From Salinimicrobium marinum (GTDB lineage: Bacteria > Bacteroidota > Bacteroidia > Flavobacteriales > Flavobacteriaceae), in assembly GCF_014651535.1 (NCBI RefSeq), contig NZ_BMXB01000021.1, forward strand, positions 1-64,000: DNA of 64,000 nucleotides, written 5' to 3'. The notes beneath the pieces are model-generated. The model was not told the DNA's origin, ran no database searches, and saw nothing but the letters and a program-made list of their open reading frames with translations. Positions 8,771 to 18,183 of the stretch are shown piece after piece (positions within the stretch are counted from its first letter, which is position 1; each line of letters opens with the position of its first letter). The position numbers and the translations under genes were made by a program.

Positions 8771-9415
8771 ATGAAAAAAAATTTCAACAAACTCTGGTAC
8801 GCCAGTTATGGTTCCAATCTACTGGAAGAATGGTTTTCCTGTTATATAGGCGGAGGGAAGCCCAGAGGTGCGTATCGTACATATCCCGGCTGTACCGATA
8901 CTACTGCTCCTATCGCCAGTAAGCCGATAAAAATAAATACAAAATTTTATTTTGCTAAAGTATCAAAGACCTGGAGCGGCGGCGGCCCAGCTTTCATAAA
9001 ACCTAAAATTAACGAGAATGTCTCCACCCTTGGACGAATGAACCTTATCACCACCGAACAATTTATCGAACTGATGAAACAGGAAATAATACATGAAGGA
9101 AATCTAACAATCGATTTCGATAGAGCTATAAAAGACACTGCTTTTGATCTAAAACGACCAGAGTCCTGGTACAACAAACTGCTATATTTAGAAAAAGATG
9201 AAGGATATCCCATTTTCACGTTTACCAATATGGAGTTCCTGACTGACGAGATCAATCCGCCCAATGAACATTATCTAAAGATCATCATCGAGGGATTAAA
9301 GGAAACATACAACCTTTCTCCTATCCAGATCGAAAAATACCTGCGTAGCAAAAAAGGGATTACTTGTACTGAAGTGGAGGGGCAGTTGGGGGAGTTGATT
9401 GAGCGGGGGTGGTAG
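8771..9415 (+). CDS. GGCT-like (gamma-glutamylcyclotransferase fold) protein
   Basis: 214 residues. LWYASYGSNLLEEWF near the N-terminus carries the YGSN loop that marks the gamma-glutamylcyclotransferase/AIG2 fold, followed by an IGGGKPRGAYRTYPGC segment. Proteins of this layout are often labelled histone deacetylase without good reason. The fold usually handles gamma-glutamyl or similar amide substrates, but the substrate here is unknown. It is cytoplasmic, with no signal or membrane segment. It stands alone on the plus strand between two minus-strand polysaccharide blocks, and any link to them is only positional. Confidence 0.65.
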   Translation: MKKNFNKLWYASYGSNLLEEWFSCYIGGGKPRGAYRTYPGCTDTTAPIASKPIKINTKFYFAKVSKTWSGGGPAFIKPKINENVSTLGRMNLITTEQFIELMKQEIIHEGNLTIDFDRAIKDTAFDLKRPESWYNKLLYLEKDEGYPIFTFTNMEFLTDEINPPNEHYLKIIIEGLKETYNLSPIQIEKYLRSKKGITCTEVEGQLGELIERGW

Positions 9416-9522
9416 AGGTTGGTTTGTTGTTTTCTGTTTTCTGTTCAAAAATACTGTTATTGAGAAAATTTGATTTAATTCCAGATTAACCAAAACTAAC
9501 TACAAACAAAAAGCAATAAATT

Positions 9523-9546
9523 TGGCACGAGCGCCAGCGAATGCCA
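9523..9546. repeat. small palindrome at the 3' end of wzc
   Basis: TGGCA (9523-9527) pairs with TGCCA (9542-9546) around a GC-rich core, directly after the wzc stop codon on the minus strand. There is no T-run, so it is not a clear intrinsic terminator. The words GCACGAG and CGCCAGCGA recur in diverged form near 13020-13052 on the other side of the wza-wzc pair. Confidence 0.35.
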
Positions 9547-12012
9547 TTATTCAAAATTCCGTTTCATCTCCCGCCACCATTTTTTGATACCTGTTGTGGG
9601 ACCTTTTTCATGGTAGCCGGTGCCGTAACGACCGTAGGAATATCCGTATCCATAACCGTAGCCATACCCATAGCCATAACCGTATTTGGCGCGGTGTACG
9701 AAGTGGTTGAGCACAAAACTGATATTTTTCACTTCTCCTTTGGCATATTTCTCATTGATCACATCCAGCATTCCGCGTTTGGTGTAATCCTGCCGAATTA
9801 GGTACAGGGTTGCATCTGCATATTTTACAAGGTTCAGGGCATCTGCCACCACTCCTACCGGCGGGGTATCCATCACGATGTAGTCGTAGCGCTCCTTCAG
9901 TTCGGCCATCAAAGTTTCCATCTGTTCGTTCATCAGCAATTCGGAAGGGTTCGGCGGAATAGGCCCTGCAGTAATAACGTCCAGATGAGGAACCATACTA
10001 TTCTGAATAATACTATCAAGCGATTCCTGACCAATCAGGTAATTTGTCATCCCCACATCATTGTTGATCCCGAAATCATCAAAGATCTTCGGTTTTCTTA
10101 AATCGGCTCCCACCAAGACAGTTTTCTTTTCACTCAAGGCAAATACCGTCGCCAGGTTCATGGCACAAAAGGTTTTTCCTTCCCCTGAAACCGAAGAAGT
10201 GATCAACAGTGCTTTTGAACCCGTCACCCCCTGCTTTTTATACATGAACTGAAGACTGGATCGCAACCCCCGGAAACCTTCAGCAATAGCAGATTTTGGT
10301 TTATTGAACACCGCAAGGTTTGTGTCCATCCGGCTCTTTCCAATCATTCCAAGAATAGGGATGGGAGATAACCGCGTCACTTCCTGCGCATTGTGCACGT
10401 TTGTATTCAGGAATACCAGTAAGAAAACAAATGTCAGCGGGATCACACCTCCTACCATCAATGCCATCACGTAATTGAGCTGGGTGTTGGGACCTATTTG
10501 CCCGCCGCCGGTATCCTTGGCCATATCGATGACCATCACATCACTCACATTCGCTGCTTTTACAAGCCCGGCTTCACTGCGTTTTTCGAGGAAAAGGTTA
10601 TATGTTTTTTCACTAAGGGAATATTTCCGTTGGATCTTCAGCAGGTCCTGTTCTTCCTGCGGAAGTTTTCTGATCTCGGTTTCTGCAACAGCAATATTAC
10701 GGTTAATATCCTGCAACTCCTTCCGAAGTAATTCTTTTGAAGAGGTCATATTCTCCAGCAGTATAGATTTCACCGCATTGATTTGCCGGTCAATATCTGC
10801 AAATACGGGGGAATTCTCCTGAAGGGAATACTGATATTTCCGACGTTCTTCGGCCAAAGTAATAATTCGTCCTACCCCACTCACAATACTTCCTTCGTTG
10901 ATCCCGGCCACCGAAGGCGCGGGCACATTGGAGTAATCATTCCTGGTTTGCAGGTAATCCTCTAAAGTTTCGTAGTAGGCCAGCTGCCGGGTAATATCTT
11001 CTTTACGGACATCCAGCGTTAGAAGCTTACTGTTAAGCTGACTACTTTCCGCAGAAATATCCACAATGGCATTCTGATTTCTGAAAAGATTCAGTTCATC
11101 CTCGACATTCTGAAGTTCCATCGATTTTACTGCCAGACTACTGTCAATAAACCTGATTGTTTTCGTGGCAAATAGGTTTTTTCGCTCCAGCATATTTTCA
11201 CTCAGAACCCTTACCGATCCATTGAGGTAATCTACAATTTCAGCTTTATTATCACCTGTGAGCGCAAGATTCAATACAGAAGCCCCCCTGCTCTGCGCAT
11301 TTACAGAAATGCCTTTGAACCTGCCCACCACCCCGTCGAAATGTTTAAACTGAAGATAAAAAGGCTGTCCCGGAACAGGTTCCATATTCGTCGGTTCCAG
11401 CACTCCATTAAAAAACGGAAGATTTATAGGTTGCCCCAGCTTATATTCCCTGCTAAATTCTCCTTCCTCCACTACTACAGAACCTCGTTCTTTAGTACCG
11501 TAATTCATTACACCGACACTGCCGCCCTGAAAAGTGGTCGACAACGTGAAGGTATGTGGATCTTTGAATTCAACGGTAAATGTTTTGCCCTGCGCCTGAT
11601 TTGCAGAAGTATCGGCAATTAATTTAAAAGGAGTCTGCCCGTAAGCATTTACCCTTTGATATTCCCCGTCTTTTTGATATCCTATATAATATTGAAGACG
11701 CTCCACTACTTCCTCATTGTGCGAACGGGATGTTAAAATGGTCATGGCCGTATTTACCTTATCTGAAGTTCCTCCCCAGTTAAAAGTAAGACTAGTATTA
11801 CTGGTAAAAAAAGGGTTTTGATCATCTTTTATGGAGATCATATTTCCCAACCTGTACACCGGTAATTTTCGAACGTTGTTGTAATAAGCCACTCCAAGGC
11901 TAATTGCCACGGAAAGCAGGATAAGCTGCCAATAACTGAATACCTTGAGCACAAAGCCTTTAAAATCAAAGGTGGAGCCTACATCTGATATGTGATCACT
12001 TTCATGTTCCAT
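9547..12012 (-). CDS. wzc: Wzc-type polysaccharide co-polymerase with BY-kinase domain
   Basis: 821 residues. A Wzz-type N-terminal part has one membrane segment at about 27-44, a long periplasmic coiled-coil region to about 500 and a second membrane segment at about 514-536. The cytoplasmic tyrosine kinase domain has Walker A SSVSGEGKT (606-614), Walker A' VLVGADLRKPK (632-642) and Walker B YIVMDTPPVG (711-720). The C-terminus is a Y-G repeat (about 777-800) with at least ten tyrosines, the expected autophosphorylation cluster. It controls chain length and export together with the lipoprotein Wza encoded 3 bases upstream. Confidence 0.93.
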   Translation of the reverse strand: MEHESDHISDVGSTFDFKGFVLKVFSYWQLILLSVAISLGVAYYNNVRKLPVYRLGNMISIKDDQNPFFTSNTSLTFNWGGTSDKVNTAMTILTSRSHNEEVVERLQYYIGYQKDGEYQRVNAYGQTPFKLIADTSANQAQGKTFTVEFKDPHTFTLSTTFQGGSVGVMNYGTKERGSVVVEEGEFSREYKLGQPINLPFFNGVLEPTNMEPVPGQPFYLQFKHFDGVVGRFKGISVNAQSRGASVLNLALTGDNKAEIVDYLNGSVRVLSENMLERKNLFATKTIRFIDSSLAVKSMELQNVEDELNLFRNQNAIVDISAESSQLNSKLLTLDVRKEDITRQLAYYETLEDYLQTRNDYSNVPAPSVAGINEGSIVSGVGRIITLAEERRKYQYSLQENSPVFADIDRQINAVKSILLENMTSSKELLRKELQDINRNIAVAETEIRKLPQEEQDLLKIQRKYSLSEKTYNLFLEKRSEAGLVKAANVSDVMVIDMAKDTGGGQIGPNTQLNYVMALMVGGVIPLTFVFLLVFLNTNVHNAQEVTRLSPIPILGMIGKSRMDTNLAVFNKPKSAIAEGFRGLRSSLQFMYKKQGVTGSKALLITSSVSGEGKTFCAMNLATVFALSEKKTVLVGADLRKPKIFDDFGINNDVGMTNYLIGQESLDSIIQNSMVPHLDVITAGPIPPNPSELLMNEQMETLMAELKERYDYIVMDTPPVGVVADALNLVKYADATLYLIRQDYTKRGMLDVINEKYAKGEVKNISFVLNHFVHRAKYGYGYGYGYGYGYGYSYGRYGTGYHEKGPTTGIKKWWREMKRNFE

Positions 12013-12015
12013 CTG

Positions 12016-12801
12016 CTATCGGGTAATTAAAAGAATTGCTGAAGATAAAAATGCAAGTACGGTAGTTACTGTCCTGAAAGTTTCAAGTCCGGTAGTACCT
12101 AATCCCCATGCCTTCTGTGGCAACGGATTCACAATGATCAAATCATTCGGCTGAATAAAATAATAAGGTGATTTTACTGCATCTATGGTCGTCAAATCTA
12201 TATGATGACGTTTCTCCCCTCCGGGATACTGTCGCACGATCACCACATCTGTACGATCCCCATAATCGGTGATATCCCCCGCGTTTGCAATGGCTTCCAT
12301 AATGGTTACCTGCTCTTTGTAGATCACCTGACTTCCGGAGCCTATTTCTCCAATGGTAGTGTACCTGATTCCTGCGAGTTTCACGGTAACAAAAATATTT
12401 GCTTCCTGCGTAAAATAGCCTTCCAACAAGGCCTCCTCAATTTTCTCACGAACTTCTTCCACGGTATACCCAAGCACATTCACTTCACCCAAAGTAGGAA
12501 CCCTGATGTTTCCGTGGGAATCCACCAGGAATCCGTCGTAATACATTCTTTCCTCTCCCGTTGCATTCGGATTTTCCTCCCCGATAGGATTGAACATCCC
12601 TACCAGCTCCTGATCCAAAGCTTTCACTCTAATACTTAGCAGGTCATTCGTCTGAATTCTATATGGTTTTTGAATACGCTCTACGGAAATAATACTGTCA
12701 ACTGCCTCACTCTCCTGAAGATACTTCAGGCGTTTTGTGGATACACAGGAAGACATACAAAGAAGGACTGAAACTATTACAAAGAAGTATTTTATATTCA
12801 T
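12016..12801 (-). CDS. wza: Wza-type outer-membrane polysaccharide export lipoprotein
   Basis: 261 residues. The signal peptide ends in a lipobox with Cys19 (CMSSCVS). A polysaccharide export domain follows, starting near YRIQTNDLLSIRVKA, then a SLBB-like part with GYTVEEVREKIEEAL and VTVKLAGIRYTTIGEIGSG. A hydrophobic C-terminal helix (TVLAFLSSAILLIT) is present. In this family the protein forms the outer-membrane exit pore. The gene is first in a two-gene unit with wzc, behind a promoter at 12826-12854. Confidence 0.92.
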   Translation of the reverse strand: MNIKYFFVIVSVLLCMSSCVSTKRLKYLQESEAVDSIISVERIQKPYRIQTNDLLSIRVKALDQELVGMFNPIGEENPNATGEERMYYDGFLVDSHGNIRVPTLGEVNVLGYTVEEVREKIEEALLEGYFTQEANIFVTVKLAGIRYTTIGEIGSGSQVIYKEQVTIMEAIANAGDITDYGDRTDVVIVRQYPGGEKRHHIDLTTIDAVKSPYYFIQPNDLIIVNPLPQKAWGLGTTGLETFRTVTTVLAFLSSAILLITR

Positions 12802-12825
12802 TTAGGGACAAGGCTATGAATGAGG

Positions 12826-12854
12826 CAAATATAAGTCTTGCAGGTTAATAACAA
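12826..12854 (-). promoter_or_regulatory. promoter of wza-wzc
   Basis: On the minus strand a -33 TTG (12852-12854) and a -7 box TATATTTG (12826-12833) are separated by 18 bases, matching the Bacteroidota consensus TTG-N17-23-TAnnTTTG. The wza start codon follows about 25 bases downstream. Confidence 0.7.
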
Positions 12855-12924
12855 AACATTTAGAGAATTATTGTCGTAGTGTTAATATTATGTTATTCCT
12901 CTCTCCGGCCCTCATATTCTCCCC

Positions 12925-12948
12925 AGCCCTCTCCAAAGGAGAGGGGCT
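12925..12948. repeat. GC-rich hairpin element (AGCCC/GGGCT type)
   Basis: CCCTCTCC (12927-12934) and GGAGAGGG (12938-12945) form an 8-base perfect stem with an AAA loop. This is a common intergenic repeat type in flavobacterial genomes. It lies upstream of the wza promoter in the divergent 439-base gap between wza and the ABC-F gene. There is no T-run. Confidence 0.45.
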
Positions 12949-13069
12949 AAAGACCAGTTTAAATAAATTACCCGAAATAATTAACTGATGTGGGAATAAA
13001 TAAAAAATACTCCTTTTAGCACGAGAAACTCGCTGGTGCCGTAGGCACTAACCCGTAACTAAGAACTTC

Positions 13070-13086
13070 CCTCCTTTTCAAGGAGG
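13070..13086. repeat. CCTCCTT/AAGGAGG hairpin
   Basis: CCTCCTT (13070-13076), loop TTC, AAGGAGG (13080-13086). It is the third short palindrome in the same gap; a weaker one lies at about 13020-13052 (GCACGAG with CTCGCTGGTGC). The rest of the gap holds the wza promoter and a TACTTTTG -7-like box (13217-13224) ahead of the ABC-F gene. Confidence 0.4.
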
Positions 13087-13240
13087 AAAAATCTATTCCT
13101 ACAGCCTCAAAAAATTCACAACCTCATAACAACCTCACAGTATCACATCTTTACTGCATTACTCCTTCCCTTGTTCAGTACTAAAACATTCTTTCTTTAT
13201 TCACCATCTAATTAGCTACTTTTGCAAAAATATCCAGTAC

Positions 13241-15106
13241 GTGAATTACTTATCAGTTGAAAATATAGCCAAAGCCTACGGGGAACGGGAATTGTTCGCC
13301 AATATCTCCTTCGGAATTAACGAAGGCCAGAAAGTAGGTTTTGTTGCCAAGAATGGAACGGGAAAAACTTCCCTTCTGAATATCCTTTCAGGACCCGACT
13401 CTCCCGATGAGGGAAATGTGGTATACCGCAAAGACATTACCACTGCCTTTTTACCCCAGGAACCAAACCTGGATCCGAAGCTAACAGTGGAGCAAACAAT
13501 CTTTGCTGCCGACAATGAGATCCTGAAAGCGATTGAACGCTACGAAAAAGCGCTTCAGAATCCCGATGATGCCGATGCTTATCAGAAAGCTTTCGAGCAG
13601 ATGGAGGCCCACCAGGCCTGGGATTTTGAAACCACCTATAAACAAATCCTCTTTAAGCTGAAGCTGGAAGAGATGGACAAACTTGTTGGTGAGCTTAGTG
13701 GTGGACAAAAAAAACGTCTGGCCCTGGCTTCCATGATCCTGCACAAACCGGACCTCATCATCATGGATGAGCCTACCAACCACCTTGATCTTGATATGAT
13801 CGAGTGGCTGGAAGAATTTTTCAGAAAAGAAAATTTCACCATTTTCATGGTCACTCACGACAGGTATTTCCTGGAACGTGTGTGTAATGAAATCGTGGAA
13901 CTTGAAGATGGTAATCTTTATACCTATAAAGGAAACTACTCCTATTATCTTGACAAAAAGGAAGATCGGGTTTCCCTGGAACAAACAAACACCGATAAAG
14001 CAAAGCAGCTTTTCAAAAAAGAGCTGGACTGGATGCGCCGGCAGCCCAAAGCCCGGACTACAAAATCCAAATCCCGGATTGAAGATTTCCACGAGATCAA
14101 AGACCGTGCAAGTAAGCGCCGAAATGATCATCAGGTACAGCTGGAGATCAATATGGAACGGATGGGAAACAAGATTGTGGAGATGCACAAGATATCCAAG
14201 AGCTTTGAAGACAAACAACTCCTGAACAAGTTTGATTACAATTTCCAGCCGGGCGACCGACTCGGGATCATCGGAAAAAACGGTACCGGAAAATCCACTT
14301 TTCTGAATATCCTCACCGGAAACATGGAACCCGATTCCGGAAAAGTGGTGATTGGAGAAACTGTGAAGTTTGGATATTATACGCAACGTGGAATTGAAGT
14401 AAAGGAAGGTCAAAAGGTCATTGATGTCATCAGGGAATTTGGAGAATATATTCCGCTGAAAAAAGGTCGGCAGATTTCTGCACAACAATTGCTGGAAAAA
14501 TTCCTTTTTGACCGTAAAAAGCAATATGATTTCGTTGAGAAACTCAGCGGTGGTGAAAGAAAGCGGCTTTACCTGTGTACCGTTCTAATTCAGAATCCTA
14601 ATTTCCTTATCCTCGATGAGCCTACCAACGATCTTGATATCGTGACATTGAACGTGCTGGAAAACTTCCTGCTCGATTTCCCCGGAAATCTCTTGGTTGT
14701 TTCTCACGACAGGTATTTCATGGACAAGATCGTGGATCACCTGTTTGTATTCAAAGGGAATTCCGAGATAGAAGATTTCCCCGGAAATTATTCGGATTAC
14801 AGGGAATATGAGGCCAGCGCAGTTCCGGAAATAGTGCAAAAAGCAGATCCATCAACAGAAAAGAAGGAAATCAAAAAAGAAGCTAAAGCTTCCCCCGGAC
14901 TTACCTATAACGAACAGAAAGAATACAACAGACTCGAAAAAGAGATCCATAACCTCGAGAAGAAAAAAGAAGAAGTTCAGAAGAAATTCCTGAAGGATCT
15001 AAGCGGGGAAGAAATCGATAAAACCTCCCTGGAATTACAATCGGTTATCGACGAGATCGAAAAGAAAACCGAACGGTGGTTCGAATTGGGAGCGAAAGCG
15101 GAATAG
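13241..15106 (+). CDS. ABC-F family ATPase (Uup/Ettl type)
   Basis: 621 residues with two ATP-binding cassettes and no membrane segment. Domain 1 has Walker A GFVAKNGTGKTS, signature LSGGQKKRLALA and LIIMDEPTNHLDL. Domain 2 has GIIGKNGTGKSTF, LSGGERKRLYLC and FLILDEPTNDLDI. The linker contains the basic ARTTKSKSRIEDF element, and the C-terminus is a charged coiled coil (about 550-615), which in Uup-like members binds DNA or ribosomes. ABC-F proteins act on the ribosome or in nucleic-acid maintenance rather than transport. The start is GTG, preceded by a TACTTTTG box. It stands as a single gene. Confidence 0.9.
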   Translation: MNYLSVENIAKAYGERELFANISFGINEGQKVGFVAKNGTGKTSLLNILSGPDSPDEGNVVYRKDITTAFLPQEPNLDPKLTVEQTIFAADNEILKAIERYEKALQNPDDADAYQKAFEQMEAHQAWDFETTYKQILFKLKLEEMDKLVGELSGGQKKRLALASMILHKPDLIIMDEPTNHLDLDMIEWLEEFFRKENFTIFMVTHDRYFLERVCNEIVELEDGNLYTYKGNYSYYLDKKEDRVSLEQTNTDKAKQLFKKELDWMRRQPKARTTKSKSRIEDFHEIKDRASKRRNDHQVQLEINMERMGNKIVEMHKISKSFEDKQLLNKFDYNFQPGDRLGIIGKNGTGKSTFLNILTGNMEPDSGKVVIGETVKFGYYTQRGIEVKEGQKVIDVIREFGEYIPLKKGRQISAQQLLEKFLFDRKKQYDFVEKLSGGERKRLYLCTVLIQNPNFLILDEPTNDLDIVTLNVLENFLLDFPGNLLVVSHDRYFMDKIVDHLFVFKGNSEIEDFPGNYSDYREYEASAVPEIVQKADPSTEKKEIKKEAKASPGLTYNEQKEYNRLEKEIHNLEKKKEEVQKKFLKDLSGEEIDKTSLELQSVIDEIEKKTERWFELGAKAE

Positions 15107-15980
15107 CATATATACATGAAATTACTACACGATTCCGGTTGTGGTGATCAAAAGGCCTGATTTTTTTCTTAATTTTTATTTGCGAATTTTTCTGTGGTAG
15201 CAGAGAGGTTCACTGTAGAATTAAAATTAAATTCAGGTCTTCTTCATGTTATACTGCATCCCTTCTGCCTACTAGGCTTTTCAACACCTTAATGTCTAAA
15301 AGCCGCTTCTACCTTCATTTACTGCCTGCTTTTTCTTATGCCTCCCAAAGCCTCAATACTGTTCCAATTTTACCAACAAAAGAACTGATTTTCAGAAAAT
15401 AGCCATAAAGAATAATAGCGGCTGATGCAGTGATTAAATCCTGTATGAATATTATCAGTCATCCACTTCTTTGAAGAAAGACCTTCATTGTTTTCACTCC
15501 AAACCCTCTACTTCTGAAGCTCCCACCCAACATTTCTCTTTCCTGACATTTTTTAAAAACAACCCTCCTTCAGAAGCTGTGGAGGCCTGGATTTTTTCAG
15601 GCTTGTGGTATTCTGCTATTCCTGGCCCTGCCTATTCCCAAAAGCAATAAACCATTTATTTTCAATTTATTATACGTTTTACAGCTAATAATATTTACAG
15701 GAAAAATTGTGAATTGGATGATGAATATCATATTTCTAACCCTAAATGATTCATAACTTTAATATGCCGGATAAGAGGTGTGCCTGGCACTCAATTAGGG
15801 GTTTTTAGGGAAATAAAAATCTGAATTTAGTGGCGGCAGGATCTTTTTCAGAAAGGATGATTCAAAGTGTACATCTGCTACACTACCGCAAAGAATATGA
15901 AGGCAGGTTAAATAGGACTATTTAACGGGAGAAATCCCTCTATATATTGTTTTAGTTCATTAATTTTTAAATCTACTGTT
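15107..15980. other. 874-base gap without a recognisable gene
   Basis: No ORF with convincing codon use was seen on either strand; the longest ATG-started reading I checked (from about 15293) gives 36 residues with no motif. The sequence is AT-rich and carries no obvious repeat. The 3' end presumably contains the tonB promoter, but no clear TAnnTTTG box was found close to the start. Confidence 0.5.
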
Positions 15981-16724
15981 ATGGAAGTCAAAAAATATCC
16001 AAAAGCCGACCTGGGAAGATCAAGCATCATCTTTTTTCAGATTGGATTGATACTGGTGCTGGCATCCACTTATTTTGGTCTGGAATGGAAATCCTATGAA
16101 AAAAGTGATGCCGAATATTTTCAGGTAGAAATTCCAGATGAAGATCTGGAAGACATTCCCATTACTCAGCTCAATACGCCTCCTCCTCCACCTCCTCCCC
16201 CGCCACCTGCAATGCCCGAAGTGGTGGAGATTGTTGAAGACGAAATAGATGTTGAAGAAGACCTTATCCAGTCCACAGAAAGCAGCCAGAACGAAAAGAT
16301 CGACAAGATCATTGAAGTAAAGGACATTGTATATGAAGAAGAAGAGGAAGAAATAGAAAATGTTCCTTTTACAGTGGTGGAAAACATTCCTATCTATCCA
16401 GGGTGTGAGAATATTAAGGACAGGGATGAGCAGAAAAAATGTATGACCGAGAGAATCGATGCCCTGGTAAGACGTGAATTTAATACCGGTATTGGTGCTG
16501 AAATGGGACTATATGGGTTCAACAGGATCTATGTGGTTTTCAAGATCAATGAAAAAGGTGATGTTGTAGATATCAAAGCCAGAGGACCTAACCAAAGACT
16601 CGAAAACGAGGCCGAACGTGTGGTGAAGCTCTTACCTAAAATGACTCCGGGAAGACAACGAGACAGAGCTGTTGCCGTGGTGTATTCCTTACCAATTATG
16701 TTTGAAGTACGGGAAAGAGGATAG
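15981..16724 (+). CDS. tonB: TonB-like energy transducer
   Basis: 247 residues. One N-terminal membrane anchor (about 15-34) is followed by a run of ten prolines (about 68-77) and an acidic linker rich in E and V that spans the periplasm. The C-terminal domain starts near IPIYPGCENIKDRDEQKKCM, with the two-cysteine element typical of Bacteroidota TonB proteins, and contains YVVFKINEKGDVVDIKARGP and LPKMTPGRQRDRAVAV. It transmits proton-motive energy to outer-membrane TonB-dependent transporters. No exbB/exbD is adjacent. A strong terminator follows at 16875-16915. Confidence 0.9.
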   Translation: MEVKKYPKADLGRSSIIFFQIGLILVLASTYFGLEWKSYEKSDAEYFQVEIPDEDLEDIPITQLNTPPPPPPPPPPAMPEVVEIVEDEIDVEEDLIQSTESSQNEKIDKIIEVKDIVYEEEEEEIENVPFTVVENIPIYPGCENIKDRDEQKKCMTERIDALVRREFNTGIGAEMGLYGFNRIYVVFKINEKGDVVDIKARGPNQRLENEAERVVKLLPKMTPGRQRDRAVAVVYSLPIMFEVRERG

Positions 16725-16874
16725 CATTAGGAATATCTCACCTTAAATTCAGGAACTAAAGTGAATGCATATGAATAAAAGTTAAATCTGTTTCCAATTG
16801 ATTTTTACAGATTCTATTAACAGCTAAAATTGCTTGCCTATGGAAGATGTAATTCAAACCCAATTCTGAATGAG

Positions 16875-16915
16875 GAGGCTGTCCAAGAAGTGCTTTTTGG
16901 ACAGCCTCTTTTTTT
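16875..16915 (+). terminator. intrinsic terminator after tonB
   Basis: A 12-base stem GAGGCTGTCCAA (16875-16886) with TTGGACAGCCTC (16897-16908) is followed by seven T residues. It closes the tonB transcript about 150 bases beyond the stop. Confidence 0.85.
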
Positions 16916-17075
16916 ACTTTTCTTAAAAATAGATAGGATGATTTTTTAATTAACCAGTTATTTTTCTGAAGATCATACTGTTTTTCCTGACTTACAAATT
17001 TCAGAAATAGTTTAATAAAGAAACCCTTCGCTGTAGAATTTCATATCTGTAGTTACTTCCTCCTCCAAAAATAAT

Positions 17076-17083
17076 ACTTTTGA
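17076..17083 (+). promoter_or_regulatory. -7 promoter box before the sensor kinase
   Basis: TACTTTTG fits TAnnTTTG. It overlaps the TTG codon at 17080 that would otherwise be a possible start, which argues for translation from the ATG at 17101. No clear -33 TTG was seen. Confidence 0.45.
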
Positions 17084-17100
17084 AAAAGATTTTATTCTCC

Positions 17101-18183
17101 ATGGATGTCTTAGAAAAGGTAAGAAAAAACAGTAAGCAGCAGTACCTCCTGGGCTTTGGATTGATCTTTATTATCTCTCTTAGTTGTTATCTTTCCATAG
17201 ATTTGATCAATTATCACAGTGTGGCTCTTATTCTGTTATTGGCGGTTTCGTTGCTGGCCATGTTGTTTGAGGTTCTGCCAATAATGCTAATTGCCATCGG
17301 CAGTGCCCTCATTTGGAATTTCTTTTTTATCCCGCCCCGGCACACTTTTCATGTAGGAACCCCAGAGGATGTTCTTTTGTTTTCCATGTATTTTGTCATT
17401 GCTCTTATGAATGCTTTTTTCACCACCAGGATACGAAATGCAGAAAGTAAGGTACGGGATAAAGAGGAGCGGGAAAAAACCATCAAATTATATAATACTT
17501 TACTAAACTCTCTTTCTCATGAACTGCGAACCCCTATATCGACCATTGTGGGAGCCATAGATACCCTGAAAGAAAATTCCGTAAAACTTTCCGAAGAAAA
17601 CAAAATGGAGCTGTATTCTGAAATTGATATTGCAGGGCACCGTCTTAATCGCCAGGTAGGAAACTTACTTAGCATGAGCAGGCTGGAATCTGATTTTATC
17701 CAGCTTCAGGTAGATTGGTATGACATGAATGAACTCATCCACAACGTCATCCAGAACAACCAGGATGGATGTTCAAATCATACGATCATTTACGAATCTA
17801 ATGATCAACTGCCGCTTTTCAAAATGGACGGAGCTTTAATAGAGCAAATCCTCCACAACATAATACATAATGCCCTGCAATATACTCCCCCGGGTTCGAT
17901 TATAGAAATAGGCGTGGATCATGAAGAAAGCCTTTGCAAAATAGAAATTGCAGATAACGGAAAAGGATTTCCGGAAGATAAGATTAATGCGGTTTTTGAC
18001 AAATTTTACAGGCTGCCAAACACTGCAACGGGAGGAACAGGTTTGGGACTCTCTATTGCCAAAGGTTTTGCGCAGGCCCATAACGGCAGCATAAAGGTAG
18101 AAAACAGACTCACAGGAGGTGCTAAATTCACAGTCATTATTCCAGCTGAAACCACCTACTTAAATACCTATGAAAATGAATAA
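17101..18183 (+). CDS. KdpD-like sensor histidine kinase lacking the KdpD/USP N-terminus
   Basis: 360 residues from the ATG at 17101; a TTG seven codons upstream is open but overlaps a promoter box. Four closely packed membrane segments (DUF4118, about residues 15-110) are followed by a short coiled linker. The kinase core has H-box SLSHELRTPIST with the phospho-acceptor His at residue 140, N-box QILHNIIHNALQYT, and G-boxes IADNGKGFP and GGTGLGLSIAKG. Classical KdpD has about 400 extra N-terminal residues (KdpD sensor and UspA domains), absent here. It overlaps the response regulator gene and lies upstream of Ktr genes, so potassium or osmotic sensing is likely. Confidence 0.85.
   Translation: MDVLEKVRKNSKQQYLLGFGLIFIISLSCYLSIDLINYHSVALILLLAVSLLAMLFEVLPIMLIAIGSALIWNFFFIPPRHTFHVGTPEDVLLFSMYFVIALMNAFFTTRIRNAESKVRDKEEREKTIKLYNTLLNSLSHELRTPISTIVGAIDTLKENSVKLSEENKMELYSEIDIAGHRLNRQVGNLLSMSRLESDFIQLQVDWYDMNELIHNVIQNNQDGCSNHTIIYESNDQLPLFKMDGALIEQILHNIIHNALQYTPPGSIIEIGVDHEESLCKIEIADNGKGFPEDKINAVFDKFYRLPNTATGGTGLGLSIAKGFAQAHNGSIKVENRLTGGAKFTVIIPAETTYLNTYENE

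Noticed and set aside
13481-14524. 347-aa minus-strand ORF
   Set aside because: It is the antisense shadow of the ABC-F ATPase gene; the plus-strand reading has all family motifs.
15293-15403. 36-aa ORF in the long gap before tonB
   Set aside because: No motif, no ribosome binding site, and composition like random AT-rich sequence.
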